Source: CAIXLI01 sp964587125
Lineage (GTDB): Bacteria > Pseudomonadota > Alphaproteobacteria > UBA9219
Length of the DNA: 64,000 nucleotides
Direction of reading: 5' to 3'
Assembly: GCA_964587125.1 (NCBI GenBank)
Contig: CAZPKC010000002.1
Coordinates: 1-64,000 of the forward strand
The notes below the pieces were generated by a model. It was given only the letters and a program-made list of their open reading frames with translations. It made no database searches and was not told the origin of the DNA. The position numbers and the translations under genes were made by a program. Below, piece after piece: positions 1 through 6,990 of the stretch (within the stretch, counting starts at the first letter, position 1; every line of letters begins with the position of its first letter).

Positions 1-56
1 ACAAAGGTTGAACAGACTCTACCAGAAAATGGCTCAGTTTACGGGGAGCAGGTCAC
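1..56. mobile_element. Possible insertion-sequence end at the window edge
   Basis: The leader around 57-95 is clearly related to the leader at about 4647-4683, but the resemblance stops abruptly near position 54-57. Left of that point the minus strand reads TGACCTGCTCCCC and continues as unrelated sequence. An abrupt loss of homology at a TG-starting, CCCC-containing sequence is what the end of a transposable element would look like. No transposase is visible because the window begins here. The idea rests on the junction alone; an ordinary recombination breakpoint is equally possible. Confidence 0.3.
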
Positions 57-95
57 TAAGTGTCCCCATTTAACCGAGAAAGACCACGGCTATTT

Positions 96-184
96 TTGTG
101 GGTTTCTCCTATCCGGCTTGTGGGTTTTTCACAAATTATCGGGGTTTGTGATTTTTTCACAATCCCGTTGTGGTTTTCTCTTGA
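96..184 (-). promoter_or_regulatory. Four-site palindromic operator cluster, copy 1
   Basis: Four 17-bp imperfect palindromes of the form TTGTGGNTTTTTCACAA start at 96, 118, 146 and 168, giving spacings of 22, 28 and 22 bp. The sites at 118 (both half-sites TTGTG and CACAA) and 146 are the best; those at 96 and 168 have a decayed right half. The same arrangement with the same spacings occurs at 4684-4772, and flanking sequence is shared too (for example the CTATTTTTGTGG stretch and the CCGGC between sites 1 and 2). By analogy with copy 2 it should control a minus-strand gene to the left, but the leader is cut near position 56. The regulator is unknown; the island's XRE proteins are candidates. 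Confidence 0.7.
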
Positions 185-262
185 TGTGGGGCGGCATGCG
201 TTACGCATGAGCAAAGGCAACGCCTTAAGGCGACGGCTAACATACATGAAGAGAGAAAAATG

Positions 263-1162
263 CTATTTCCTTGCCTTAATCTTGGCATACCCTGCATCGG
301 CAAGGATTTGCAAGGCGGCATCAACCTTCTCGCATGCGGCTTTGGTCGCTTCGCACAGAGGGAGGCGCATTTCATTCCGACATTTTCCGAGCCTTGATAC
401 TGCGTATTTGACCGGCGTCGGGTTGGTCTCACAGAAAAGGGCTTTATGAAGAGGAAAGATCATCTTGTTTAGGAGAGAGAATTTATCGATGTCGCGGGAG
501 ACCCATGCGTCATACATTTCCCGCAACGCTCTCGGCACGACATTGGAAGTCACGAGGATACCGCCATCCCCTCCTTGGGCCAGAAACGCCCCGAAAGTCG
601 GATTTTCTCCTGTTAGAATGCAAAAATCGGCATCGCAAGCAAGGCGCGTTGCCAACGGCCTCGACAGATCATCGGTTGCATCCTTGACGCCAATAATATT
701 CTTGAGACGAGACAACTTCGCCATTGTTGGCACATCCATATCCACCCCACAGCGCGGAGGGACGTTGTAAATGATAATCGGCAAATCGACGGAATCGTTG
801 ATGGCCTCAAAATGGCGGCGCATCCCCTCTTGTGTTGGCTTGTTGTAATACGGAGTCACGACCAGAGCAGCCGCCGCACCAAGTTTTTTGGCTAAGCGCG
901 TTGCTTCTATGGTTTTATCGGTCGAGTTAGTCCCTGTTCCGGCTATGACCGGAATCCGGCCTTTAGCTGTTTGGATGGTGAGTTCCAGAAGGCGCTTATA
1001 CTCGTTAGCAGACAACGTGGGGGCTTCCCCCGTCGTTCCTGCAACGATCAGGCCATGAATGCCTTCCCCGATTTGCCATTCGACAAAATCGCGCAGGGAT
1101 TGCTCATCGAGCTTTCCATCGCGGAAGGGGGTAACGATAGCCGTATAGACGCCTTTGAACAT
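263..1162 (-). CDS. dapA: 4-hydroxy-tetrahydrodipicolinate synthase-like (DapA family)
   Basis: A 299-residue DapA-family class I aldolase, full length for the family, expected to condense pyruvate with aspartate semialdehyde in the lysine/diaminopimelate pathway. Visible family residues are GTTGE (42-46), Tyr106, Tyr132 in YNVPPR, Arg137, and the Schiff-base Lys160 in IGVKDAT. Together they favour a true DapA over the sialate-lyase branch. The ATG at 1162 is chosen because GAGGA lies 7 bases upstream; an alternative GTG at 1174 overlaps the TGA of the preceding aminotransferase gene, so the two are translationally coupled. It is the last gene of an operon with an argG-like and an aminotransferase gene on a mobile island, so it may be a second, specialised copy. 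Whether the core genome has its own dapA cannot be seen here. Confidence 0.88.
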   Translation of the reverse strand: MFKGVYTAIVTPFRDGKLDEQSLRDFVEWQIGEGIHGLIVAGTTGEAPTLSANEYKRLLELTIQTAKGRIPVIAGTGTNSTDKTIEATRLAKKLGAAAALVVTPYYNKPTQEGMRRHFEAINDSVDLPIIIYNVPPRCGVDMDVPTMAKLSRLKNIIGVKDATDDLSRPLATRLACDADFCILTGENPTFGAFLAQGGDGGILVTSNVVPRALREMYDAWVSRDIDKFSLLNKMIFPLHKALFCETNPTPVKYAVSRLGKCRNEMRLPLCEATKAACEKVDAALQILADAGYAKIKARK

Positions 1163-1170
1163 ATTTTTCC

Positions 1171-2295
1171 TCACAGTTGTAAGTGTCGCGGTCTTTGATG
1201 ATTAAACGATAGAAGCTTTTCTTGCGGCAAAAACTTTTCAACACTCCGAAAGAAAGGCACATATTCCTGAGGACGAACAGTAAGAGGAAGGCGAAGCAAA
1301 AAAGGCCACCCAAAATCGCTTCCCCTTAAAACCAAAAAACCATCGTTCTTGAGGGCCTTTTCTATATCTTCCTCATTACCATAAAAGCCTTGTGCGTTTA
1401 AGCAGAAAAACATTCCCGCGCTAGGTTTGAGTATGCGGGGAAGCAACGAGGGATGATGTTCTTTCACATGTTTGACTATGCCCTCAAAATTTGCCGCCAT
1501 GCGGGCAGTCAATTGTTCCTGCCGCTGTTTGAGCGCCGGAGAAACAAGAACCGCGTTCATCAGGAATTGATTGACGGTAGAAACGTTTGAACTTTGCAAA
1601 CGCATAATATGCTCTACACGTTTTGTCTCTTGGAAAGGACATATCAAAAAACCGAGACGCCATCCCGCAACGCCGTGGGATTTGGACAAACTGCCGACAA
1701 TCCATAAGTTCTTTTGTGCTTTGTGACCATCGGGCAATCGAATGTGCTTTGAATCGGAAGGCTGGAATAACGTGTCGGCATAAACGATGTCATAAAGCAC
1801 ATGAACTTTGCTTGCCGCGCTATAATCGAGGAGCTTGCTCAAGACTTCTTGCGGCTGAATATAACCAAGCGGATTGTTCGGATTATTGAAAACTACGGCT
1901 GACACACCGCTATCTTGAGCGGCCGCCAAGAGAGGCGCAGCATCAAGGGGGTTGTCGCCCACAGATTGGGATTTGACATCCCCGCGATGAAACATCCGTA
2001 TTTGATCCGGATATTTGTAATAACGGGGGGCCTGTACATAGACGGAGCCGCTTCGAATTTGGCCGATTGCCTGTAAGGCTGTTGAAATAGCCTGATCGGC
2101 TCCGTTTGTTAGAAATAGAGTCTCTGGATTTATCGAGGTTCCGACCAATTGTCCGACATAACGGGCGACGGTCTCCCTAACACGATAAGAACCGGCAGGG
2201 CCTGTATAATTGACTTCGGATAAGAGGTTGGAGAGGTCTCCCATCTCCAAGCCCCCAAGTCCGTCATTTACGGCCATGCGCAGGTCGATCAGCAT
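1171..2295 (-). CDS. PLP-dependent class I/II aminotransferase
   Basis: A 374-residue fold-type I PLP enzyme. Key features are NPNNPLG (138-144, PLP ring/phosphate region), Asp169 and Tyr172 in YDIVYAD, and the PLP-binding Lys205 in GSLSKSHG followed by Arg213 in GWRLGF. The ATG at 2295 has AAGGAA about 10 bases upstream and overlaps the end of the argG-like gene by 7 bp; its stop overlaps the possible GTG start of dapA. The substrate cannot be read from sequence. Candidates are an aspartate/diaminopimelate-type or histidinol-phosphate-type transamination, and the dapA partner makes a role near LL-diaminopimelate or another aspartate-derived amino acid plausible. That last point is inference from context only. 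Confidence 0.85.
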   Translation of the reverse strand: MLIDLRMAVNDGLGGLEMGDLSNLLSEVNYTGPAGSYRVRETVARYVGQLVGTSINPETLFLTNGADQAISTALQAIGQIRSGSVYVQAPRYYKYPDQIRMFHRGDVKSQSVGDNPLDAAPLLAAAQDSGVSAVVFNNPNNPLGYIQPQEVLSKLLDYSAASKVHVLYDIVYADTLFQPSDSKHIRLPDGHKAQKNLWIVGSLSKSHGVAGWRLGFLICPFQETKRVEHIMRLQSSNVSTVNQFLMNAVLVSPALKQRQEQLTARMAANFEGIVKHVKEHHPSLLPRILKPSAGMFFCLNAQGFYGNEEDIEKALKNDGFLVLRGSDFGWPFLLRLPLTVRPQEYVPFFRSVEKFLPQEKLLSFNHQRPRHLQL

Positions 2296-3590
2296 GGGCT
2301 GGCGTTTCCTTGTAGCTGCCGATGCTGTTGCAAGGCGCGGCGCGACGATAAATCCATGAGGTCTATCGTTGGGGCCACAAGGTCTTGATTAAAGTTTTTC
2401 CGATCTCCTTTGTAAACCGAACGGAAATCTAGACCATAACGAGGGTTGAGCGCCGCCAGATAATAATGGTTGGGCAAGACATTAAAGGTTACCTCGCCGG
2501 AAACGCGCCTGTTGGCGAAGCGGGCAAACTCTTCAATTCCATAAACAACGGGGTCGATCCGCCCCGTAACCATGCATTGCGCCCACGTAGCATCAAGTTC
2601 TCTTTTCGTCTTGAGTTCCAATGATGTCAGAGTCGCATTTTCAAGCACCTTGTGAGCGTGGAGAAAAAGCGTTGCGCTTGGAGACTCGTGAACCTCGCGC
2701 ACCTTAAATCCGGAGGCGCGTTCTTCAAGATAATCATGCCGCCCTATGCCGTATTCGCCGAGGAATGAGTTAAGATAGACTATCGCATCGACCATATTGG
2801 TAAATTGGATATCGGTTTCTTTGCTTGCGATCTTAACGCAAACAGGCTCGCCTTTTTCAAAAGCAAAACTGAGCTTTGCAGCGTCCGTAGCTGTCGGCGG
2901 AATATGCACCCACGCCAGCACATCGTTCGGTAGCTCGAACTGGAGATTATCCAATTGACCGGCCTCGATTTCCCTGCCCCACATGTTTTCATCAATGCTG
3001 TAGGGCTTTTCTTTGGTTGCCGTTACGGGAATGCCCTGTTCGGCGGCATAGTCCATTTCCATTTCGCGGGTAAGATGATTGTTTCTAATTGGCGCAAGAA
3101 TTTTAACGTCCGGCAGGCGTGACAGAATGGCGTTATCAAACCGGAAGGAGTCGTTGCCCCGACCCGTAGCGCCGTGCGCGATAACCTTTATGTTTTGCTC
3201 GGCGGCAATTTTAGCGGCGCAATCTACAACGGCTTGACGGCTTAGCGACGAGGCGAGCGGGTGAGCATCGCCATAAGTCGCATTCATTAGGATGCCTGTT
3301 CGAATGTAGTTTTTGTAAAATAGTTCGCGCGCATCCTCAAAAATAAACTCGGCGCCTAATTTCTTCGCTTTCTGGCCAATTCCCTTGAAATCCTCGCTTT
3401 GGCCAACATCGCATGTAAGCGCAACAACCTGAACCCCGAACTCTTCCTGAATATATTTAAGGCAGCAGGATGTATCCAGCCCGCCGGAATAAAGGAGAAG
3501 GCAACGATCCCCTTCAATTTTATGCCCTGTTTGTTGAACATAATTTGCTAAATAAGCGCTTTTCCCCGGATCGAATGACTTTGTATTCAT
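2289..3590 (-). CDS. argG: Argininosuccinate synthase-like ATP-dependent ligase
   Basis: A 433-residue member of the argininosuccinate synthase family, which joins citrulline and aspartate using ATP. The N-type ATP pyrophosphatase P-loop YSGGLDTS is at 34-41, followed by DVGQSED and the substrate-binding block GATGRGNDSFRF. Also visible are ENMWGREIE and YGIGRHD. The block around ENMWGREIE resembles the actinobacterial-type enzymes more than the NLWH form I recall from many bacteria. The ATG at 3590 has AGGGAG upstream, 11 bp after the preceding unknown gene. Position between small unknown genes and an aminotransferase, away from other arg genes, and location on an integrase-bearing island suggest either an acquired paralogue or a ligase recruited to a specialised pathway. 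Family assignment is firm; the true acceptor is not known. Confidence 0.85.
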   Translation of the reverse strand: MNTKSFDPGKSAYLANYVQQTGHKIEGDRCLLLYSGGLDTSCCLKYIQEEFGVQVVALTCDVGQSEDFKGIGQKAKKLGAEFIFEDARELFYKNYIRTGILMNATYGDAHPLASSLSRQAVVDCAAKIAAEQNIKVIAHGATGRGNDSFRFDNAILSRLPDVKILAPIRNNHLTREMEMDYAAEQGIPVTATKEKPYSIDENMWGREIEAGQLDNLQFELPNDVLAWVHIPPTATDAAKLSFAFEKGEPVCVKIASKETDIQFTNMVDAIVYLNSFLGEYGIGRHDYLEERASGFKVREVHESPSATLFLHAHKVLENATLTSLELKTKRELDATWAQCMVTGRIDPVVYGIEEFARFANRRVSGEVTFNVLPNHYYLAALNPRYGLDFRSVYKGDRKNFNQDLVAPTIDLMDLSSRRALQQHRQLQGNASPC

Positions 3591-3600
3591 TTTATACTCC

Positions 3601-3879
3601 CTAAATATTATTACGCGCGGATGAAATTAGATAAGGGCCTCTATTCGTAAGCTTCAACTCGACGTTGGCCATTGCGTTTGCCATGTGCCATCTTTCGACT
3701 GTTTCTTCTTTGGAAAAGCCAAGCGGCAACAAATCCTGCGGCAAGCAGCCTCCGTTTTTGCGCGTCAAATGAATGATGACGTTAGCCATGCGCAAATACG
3801 GCGCATATTTCTCGTCGAATTCGACGCTGATAAGGTCAATGACCTGAGGAACGAGATTTCTTTGAGTTGCGGATTTCAT
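3601..3879 (-). CDS. Small protein of unknown function
   Basis: A 92-residue soluble protein with no family I recognise. The ATG at 3879 is chosen because it forms an ATGA overlap with the TGA of the preceding gene; longer upstream in-frame starts would run far into that gene. The sequence has a charged amphipathic start, a central Leu-rich segment containing GGCLPQDLLPLGFSKEE that could form a small helical domain, and a basic C-terminus. No signal peptide or membrane segment is seen. It is third in the tightly coupled operon that leads into the argG-like gene only 10 bp downstream, so it is probably co-produced with those enzymes. Confidence 0.65.
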   Translation of the reverse strand: MKSATQRNLVPQVIDLISVEFDEKYAPYLRMANVIIHLTRKNGGCLPQDLLPLGFSKEETVERWHMANAMANVELKLTNRGPYLISSARNNI

Positions 3880-4313
3880 TGCCGCACCCCCAAATTCATG
3901 TCTTCGATTTCTTCGTCGAGATAATGCAGAATTAGGTCGGAAAGTTTTTCCTTCGTTGCTGAAGCGTAAAACTGCCATTGCAGCCGACGTGACTTGCGTT
4001 GCTGAAGCCTGTCATAAAATTGGATTAGCGTTTCCTTATCTTCCGGCAGGCGCGTTGTTTCTTTTGTTCTCAGTTCTTCGATGTGTAACGCTATGGCGTC
4101 GTCGATTTTCGCCGCGCCTTTGTCATCGACAAAACTCATAGTATCCGGAGAAAAGGCTTTGGAAACGTACAGGTCGCAAAACTCGTTCATGCGTTTGGCA
4201 AATTCCACAACCCTTTTCGCCGTGTCCGGCGTCTCTGTTTTCTTGCCGTTAGCAAGAATGGTTTGAAAAGCCAACATGATACAAAGGCGATGGTGCAAAT
4301 CATCCTTTTTCAT
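3876..4313 (-). CDS. Unknown helical protein
   Basis: A 145-residue, highly charged and probably all-helical protein without a recognised domain. The start ATG at 4313 overlaps the stop of the previous gene (ATGA), and its own stop overlaps the next start in the same way, so three genes are translationally coupled. The C-terminal third is acidic (LDEEIEDMN). No cysteine cluster, signal peptide or membrane segment is present. Its role is unknown; the strict coupling to the 98- and 92-residue neighbours suggests the three products act together or in fixed ratio. Confidence 0.65.
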   Translation of the reverse strand: MKKDDLHHRLCIMLAFQTILANGKKTETPDTAKRVVEFAKRMNEFCDLYVSKAFSPDTMSFVDDKGAAKIDDAIALHIEELRTKETTRLPEDKETLIQFYDRLQQRKSRRLQWQFYASATKEKLSDLILHYLDEEIEDMNLGVRQ

Positions 4314-4606
4314 GATTGCCTCCCCTTACCTGATCTCAGCGCCCAGAATTTGCCGAGGGCGAGAGCAAGGTCTTCGATCATACTCAAATCTTCGCTTGTT
4401 GGTTGTGGGATGGGCGAGTTTGAGATTTGCAAAAACTCAACTCCATGATTTGTGATTGTCTGCGCAAACTCTTCGCGGGCAGCGTCGGAACCAAAATTTC
4501 CCTGCAAGACAACGCCACGGCGCAGATCGGGTGGTACCGGCGAAGATGCTTGTAACTCCAACGCTGTTTTGTGCAATAAAACGGCCTTATTATTATCGTT
4601 CGCCAT
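4310..4606 (-). CDS. Unknown first gene of the argG-dapA island operon
   Basis: A 98-residue protein starting at the ATG at 4606, with GAGG seven bases upstream. Further in-frame starts reach back into the operator cluster and lack a ribosome-binding site. It contains the phrase NHGVEFLQ, which resembles the GVEF segment following the helix-turn-helix in the two island XRE regulators (KGVEFLG and FGVEFTD). The helix-turn-helix itself is not apparent, so this could be a decayed or partner fragment of such a regulator. It is the promoter-proximal gene downstream of the four-site palindromic cluster, about 78 bp away. Confidence 0.6.
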   Translation of the reverse strand: MANDNNKAVLLHKTALELQASSPVPPDLRRGVVLQGNFGSDAAREEFAQTITNHGVEFLQISNSPIPQPTSEDLSMIEDLALALGKFWALRSGKGRQS

Positions 4607-4683
4607 AAAAAGCCTCATTGAAAAAAACATTAAATCAATGAGACCAAGTGTCTTCATTCCGCCAAAAGAAACTACAGCTATTT

Positions 4684-4772
4684 TTGTGGATTTCTCACAT
4701 CCGGCTTGTGGTTTTCTCACAAAAAACCGGAGATTCCGGTTTTTTCACAAATTCTATGTGGTTTTTTCATGA
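4684..4772 (-). promoter_or_regulatory. Four-site palindromic operator cluster, copy 2
   Basis: Four palindromic 17-bp sites start at 4684, 4706, 4734 and 4756 (spacings 22, 28, 22 bp), matching the cluster at 96-184 exactly in layout. Sites 1 and 2 are near perfect (TTGTGGATTTCTCACA and TTGTGGTTTTCTCACAA); sites 3 and 4 have one weak half. Spacing of 22 bp places neighbouring sites on the same DNA face after two helical turns, and 28 bp shifts the phase between the two pairs. Lying just upstream of the minus-strand operon starting at 4606, it is most likely a cooperative operator. The binding protein is not shown by the sequence. Confidence 0.75.
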
Positions 4773-4850
4773 GGAATAAAGGGAACGGGGAAGCGAACGT
4801 TCTCGACCATTAAGAGGAACGCGCAACAGGAAAATATTAATGGGATTAGT

Positions 4851-5111
4851 TCAGTTCGGAAGACCGCGCCCGTAGTCTGCAAGAAATCTAATCGCATCTT
4901 CATAAAACTCTACGGGCAATTCGGAAAGGTTATTAACGCCGAATCTAGCCGCGACTTCTTTTCTTACAAAGGCCTCGCTGATTTTATGGTCGTAGGCTGT
5001 ATAAGCGCAAAGAGCGCCTAGAGACTCAAGTTCGAGGTTACGAATCGATCTGGAGTTCGCGTTCGCGGGAGTTTTCCCTATTTGAGGGGGCTTGGTGGGG
5101 GCTTTCGGCAT
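4851..5111 (-). CDS. Small unknown protein overlapping the XRE regulator gene
   Basis: Eighty-six residues from the ATG at 5111; a TTG at 5180 would give a longer form. Its first 74 bases overlap the 3' end of the XRE regulator gene in another frame. The N-terminus is Pro/Lys-rich, and the remainder has a compact helical look (EVAARFGVNNLSELPVEF followed by an acidic FL ending). That resembles short C-terminal modules in phage and mobile-element proteins which end in a Phe-Gly plus dipping-leucine pattern, but I cannot name the family. No strong ribosome-binding site is seen, so translation may depend on coupling to the upstream gene. Confidence 0.5.
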   Translation of the reverse strand: MPKAPTKPPQIGKTPANANSRSIRNLELESLGALCAYTAYDHKISEAFVRKEVAARFGVNNLSELPVEFYEDAIRFLADYGRGLPN

Positions 5112-5787
5112 TTTGTGACCGTAGCTTTTTGGTGTTGGCCTGCACGGTAAACGGCAGAGCCGTTTTCCAGTTTTCTTCAAATCGCTTCAGGCCATTTTGA
5201 ACGAGCTCTATTGAACTCACAACAAGAAAGGAGAAATTCATTCCATTTGCGGCAATAAGAGCGATTTTGTCCCCGTATATGAGTATCGACATCGGGGCAA
5301 GTAGCTGCTTTTGAACCGCTTTAAACTCAAAAAAAGGAAGAGAAAGCGAAGAGTTGCCCGCATCGGAAAGGAGACAACGAAGCTTGGCGTACTTACTCAA
5401 CCGTTCCAGTCGCTCAAGATTGGCATTACCGGAAGCCCCCAATGCGTTAGCCAAAATTTCTTGCGTTTCAAAAACTGCGGCAAATTCGCAGTCCCGCTCT
5501 TTAACGGTTGAAAAAACATCCCCATAAAATTTATCGCAGCCGTCCGGGCCGCCATAATACATGTGGTCTTCATCGCGACGATTGACCCCATATATTCCAA
5601 GAAACTCGACGCCCTTGTTCTCAAAAGTTGTGCGAATAACCGCTAGCTTGCGTGGAGAGATTTGCCCCTTTTCAAGATTGTAAATCGTGTTGGGCGAAAG
5701 GCAGGATGCATGAGCTAACTCTTCTTGCGACCAATCTAGCGCTGCACGGGCCATTTTTATTTGTTTTGCGCTAATCATGTCGTTCAC
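5038..5787 (-). CDS. XRE-family regulator with C-terminal sensor-like domain
   Basis: A 249-residue protein with an N-terminal Cro/CI-type helix-turn-helix at about residues 8-60 (ALDWSQEELAHASCLSPNTI followed by YNLEKGQ). The GVEFLG segment follows. The remaining ~170 residues contain a stretch about a kinase- or phospholipase-D-like C-terminal fold (LIYGDKIALIA) resembling the ligand-binding ends of TrmB-type regulators. The divergently encoded regulator at 6341 has the same plan. The listed start is a GTG forming a GTGA overlap with the upstream 58-residue gene; the ATG at 5778 is the alternative. It is a strong candidate for binding the 17-bp palindrome clusters. Family of the DNA-binding domain is firm, the C-terminal assignment tentative. 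Confidence 0.8.
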   Translation of the reverse strand: MNDMISAKQIKMARAALDWSQEELAHASCLSPNTIYNLEKGQISPRKLAVIRTTFENKGVEFLGIYGVNRRDEDHMYYGGPDGCDKFYGDVFSTVKERDCEFAAVFETQEILANALGASGNANLERLERLSKYAKLRCLLSDAGNSSLSLPFFEFKAVQKQLLAPMSILIYGDKIALIAANGMNFSFLVVSSIELVQNGLKRFEENWKTALPFTVQANTKKLRSQNAESPHQAPSNRENSRERELQIDS

Positions 5788-5960
5788 GCCGCCAAAGTTT
5801 TGTTGTCCAGCGCGTCAAACGCGCGCTGCAATCTTTTTTCTTCGTCATTATAAATTACGTTGTCTCTAATTTTTGCAGAACGTTCGACGGAAAGGAGCAA
5901 GCCGTAAGCTGTATGTTCGCCGTAGCGGTCAACGAGTTCTTGATAGGTGACGTGCGGCAT
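5784..5960 (-). CDS. Small unknown protein, 58 residues
   Basis: A short gene that fits between two others: ATG at 5960, stop TGA at 5784-5786 overlapping the GTG start of the XRE regulator. The product begins MPHVTYQELVDRYGEH and is acidic-basic mixed, with a central NVIYNDEEKRLQRAF helix. GGACAACCCC lies immediately upstream of the ATG, a weak ribosome-binding site. No database family is recognised. Tight coupling on both sides is the main support that it is real. Confidence 0.55.
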   Translation of the reverse strand: MPHVTYQELVDRYGEHTAYGLLLSVERSAKIRDNVIYNDEEKRLQRAFDALDNKTLAA

Positions 5961-5970
5961 GGGGTTGTCC

Positions 5971-6144
5971 TTATGCCGCGAAAGATAGGGATTGTTGATC
6001 CGTCGCCTGCATCACGATGAGCCAGCGCTGTTCCAAAGGAAGGGGAACTTCTCGCTTGATGCCCGTATAACGCTCCATGCGCTCGATCAAATCTTGGACG
6101 CCATGTTCTCCGTGGCGCATCATGAATTTATGAAAATCCGGCAT
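5971..6144 (-). CDS. Small unknown protein, 57 residues
   Basis: The first gene of the leftward regulator operon, ATG at 6144 and TAA at 5971. The product starts MPDFHKFMMRHGEHGVQDLI and looks like a small helical protein rich in His, Met and Arg. It is separated by 10 bp from the 58-residue gene. GGAGCCTTATT precedes the ATG, giving a reasonable ribosome-binding site. Function unknown; it may be a small partner or antitoxin-like protein of the downstream regulator, but nothing in the sequence proves this. Confidence 0.55.
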   Translation of the reverse strand: MPDFHKFMMRHGEHGVQDLIERMERYTGIKREVPLPLEQRWLIVMQATDQQSLSFAA

Positions 6145-6340
6145 AATAAGGCTCCGTAAAAATGATTATCACTACCAATAATGGGTAGGATACAGGCTGG
6201 TTTCTTTGAAAGCAATAGAAAAATACATTCTGTATATATATACTTTACGTGGGGATGCTGCAAATATAGCTTACTTGTTGATTTTGCTACTTATATTATT
6301 TTTCCTTTATGTTTGAAAAACTATATGCTATGTTGCTTTC
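6145..6340. promoter_or_regulatory. AT-rich divergent intergenic region
   Basis: This 196-bp stretch separates the leftward small-gene/XRE operon from the rightward XRE gene and must hold both promoters. It is much more AT-rich than the genes around it, with runs such as TATATATATACTTTACG and TTATATTATTTTTCC. No copy of the 17-bp palindrome is present. Upstream of the ATG at 6341 there is no Shine-Dalgarno sequence, and TATGTT sits 6 bases before the start, so a leaderless transcript is possible. Confidence 0.5.
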
Positions 6341-6985
6341 ATGATTACAGGGCGTCAAATAAGGGCGGCGAGAAGTCTTCTTGAGTGGAAGGCCGAAGAC
6401 CTAGCTAGAGAGGCGGGGCTAACGCGCGTCACCATCAGCAAAATCGAGTCCGACCTTGTTCAACCGCAAGAAAAAACTACGGCGGGCATCATAGCTGCCT
6501 TTGATAAGTTTGGCGTGGAATTTACGGACGACGAGGGAGTGAAAATCCGCAAGCACGAAATTCGGGTTTTTTCAGGTAGCGCCGGATATAAGCAATTTTT
6601 GGATCACATATATTCCGTTGTAAAGGATGGGGGAAACATCTGCCAATTTAACGCCAGCGACGGCGTTTATCTTCCTCATGCAGATGAATTCGTCCCTGCT
6701 CATCTTAAAAGGATGTCAAAAATTCAGGGATTAAACGCCCGCGTTTTAACCGTCGAAGGTGATTATAATTTCCCTGCGAAGCATTGCGATTATCGTTGGC
6801 TGAAAAAGAGCGATAAAGTTTTGATGCCTTATTATGTATACGGCGAATATATCGAAATGCCTCTTTTCAATAGCGATCACAACATTGAAGTAATGTCCGT
6901 TCATTCAAAACAACTCGCCGAGAAATTTACGGAACAATTCGACTTGTTTTGGGAAAATGCATTAACTCCAGACAGTAAGGAATAA
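6341..6985 (+). CDS. XRE-family regulator, paralogue of the 5038-5787 product
   Basis: A 214-residue regulator with a clear N-terminal helix-turn-helix (residues about 5-55; SLLEWKAEDLAREAGLTRVT then ISKIES) followed by FGVEFTDD. The C-terminal part (about 75-210) contains RVFSGSAGYKQFLDHIYSVV, an aspartate-rich middle, and a LMPYYVYGEYIEMPLF strand pattern that parallels the LIYGDKIAL region of its neighbour. This suggests the same TrmB-like sensing fold. It is divergently transcribed from that neighbour and followed after 5 bp by the 398-residue gene. No ribosome-binding site precedes the ATG. The two proteins may antagonise each other at shared operators, which is inference. Confidence 0.8.
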   Translation: MITGRQIRAARSLLEWKAEDLAREAGLTRVTISKIESDLVQPQEKTTAGIIAAFDKFGVEFTDDEGVKIRKHEIRVFSGSAGYKQFLDHIYSVVKDGGNICQFNASDGVYLPHADEFVPAHLKRMSKIQGLNARVLTVEGDYNFPAKHCDYRWLKKSDKVLMPYYVYGEYIEMPLFNSDHNIEVMSVHSKQLAEKFTEQFDLFWENALTPDSKE

Positions 6986-6990
6986 AGTTT

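Noticed and set aside
96..184. CRISPR-like array
   Set aside because: Repeat units are palindromic 17-mers separated by only 5-11 bp, there are just four, and no cas genes exist; an operator cluster fits better.
60..449. 129-residue open frame covering operator copy 1 and the dapA 3' end
   Set aside because: It runs through the palindrome array and antisense to dapA; it looks non-coding.
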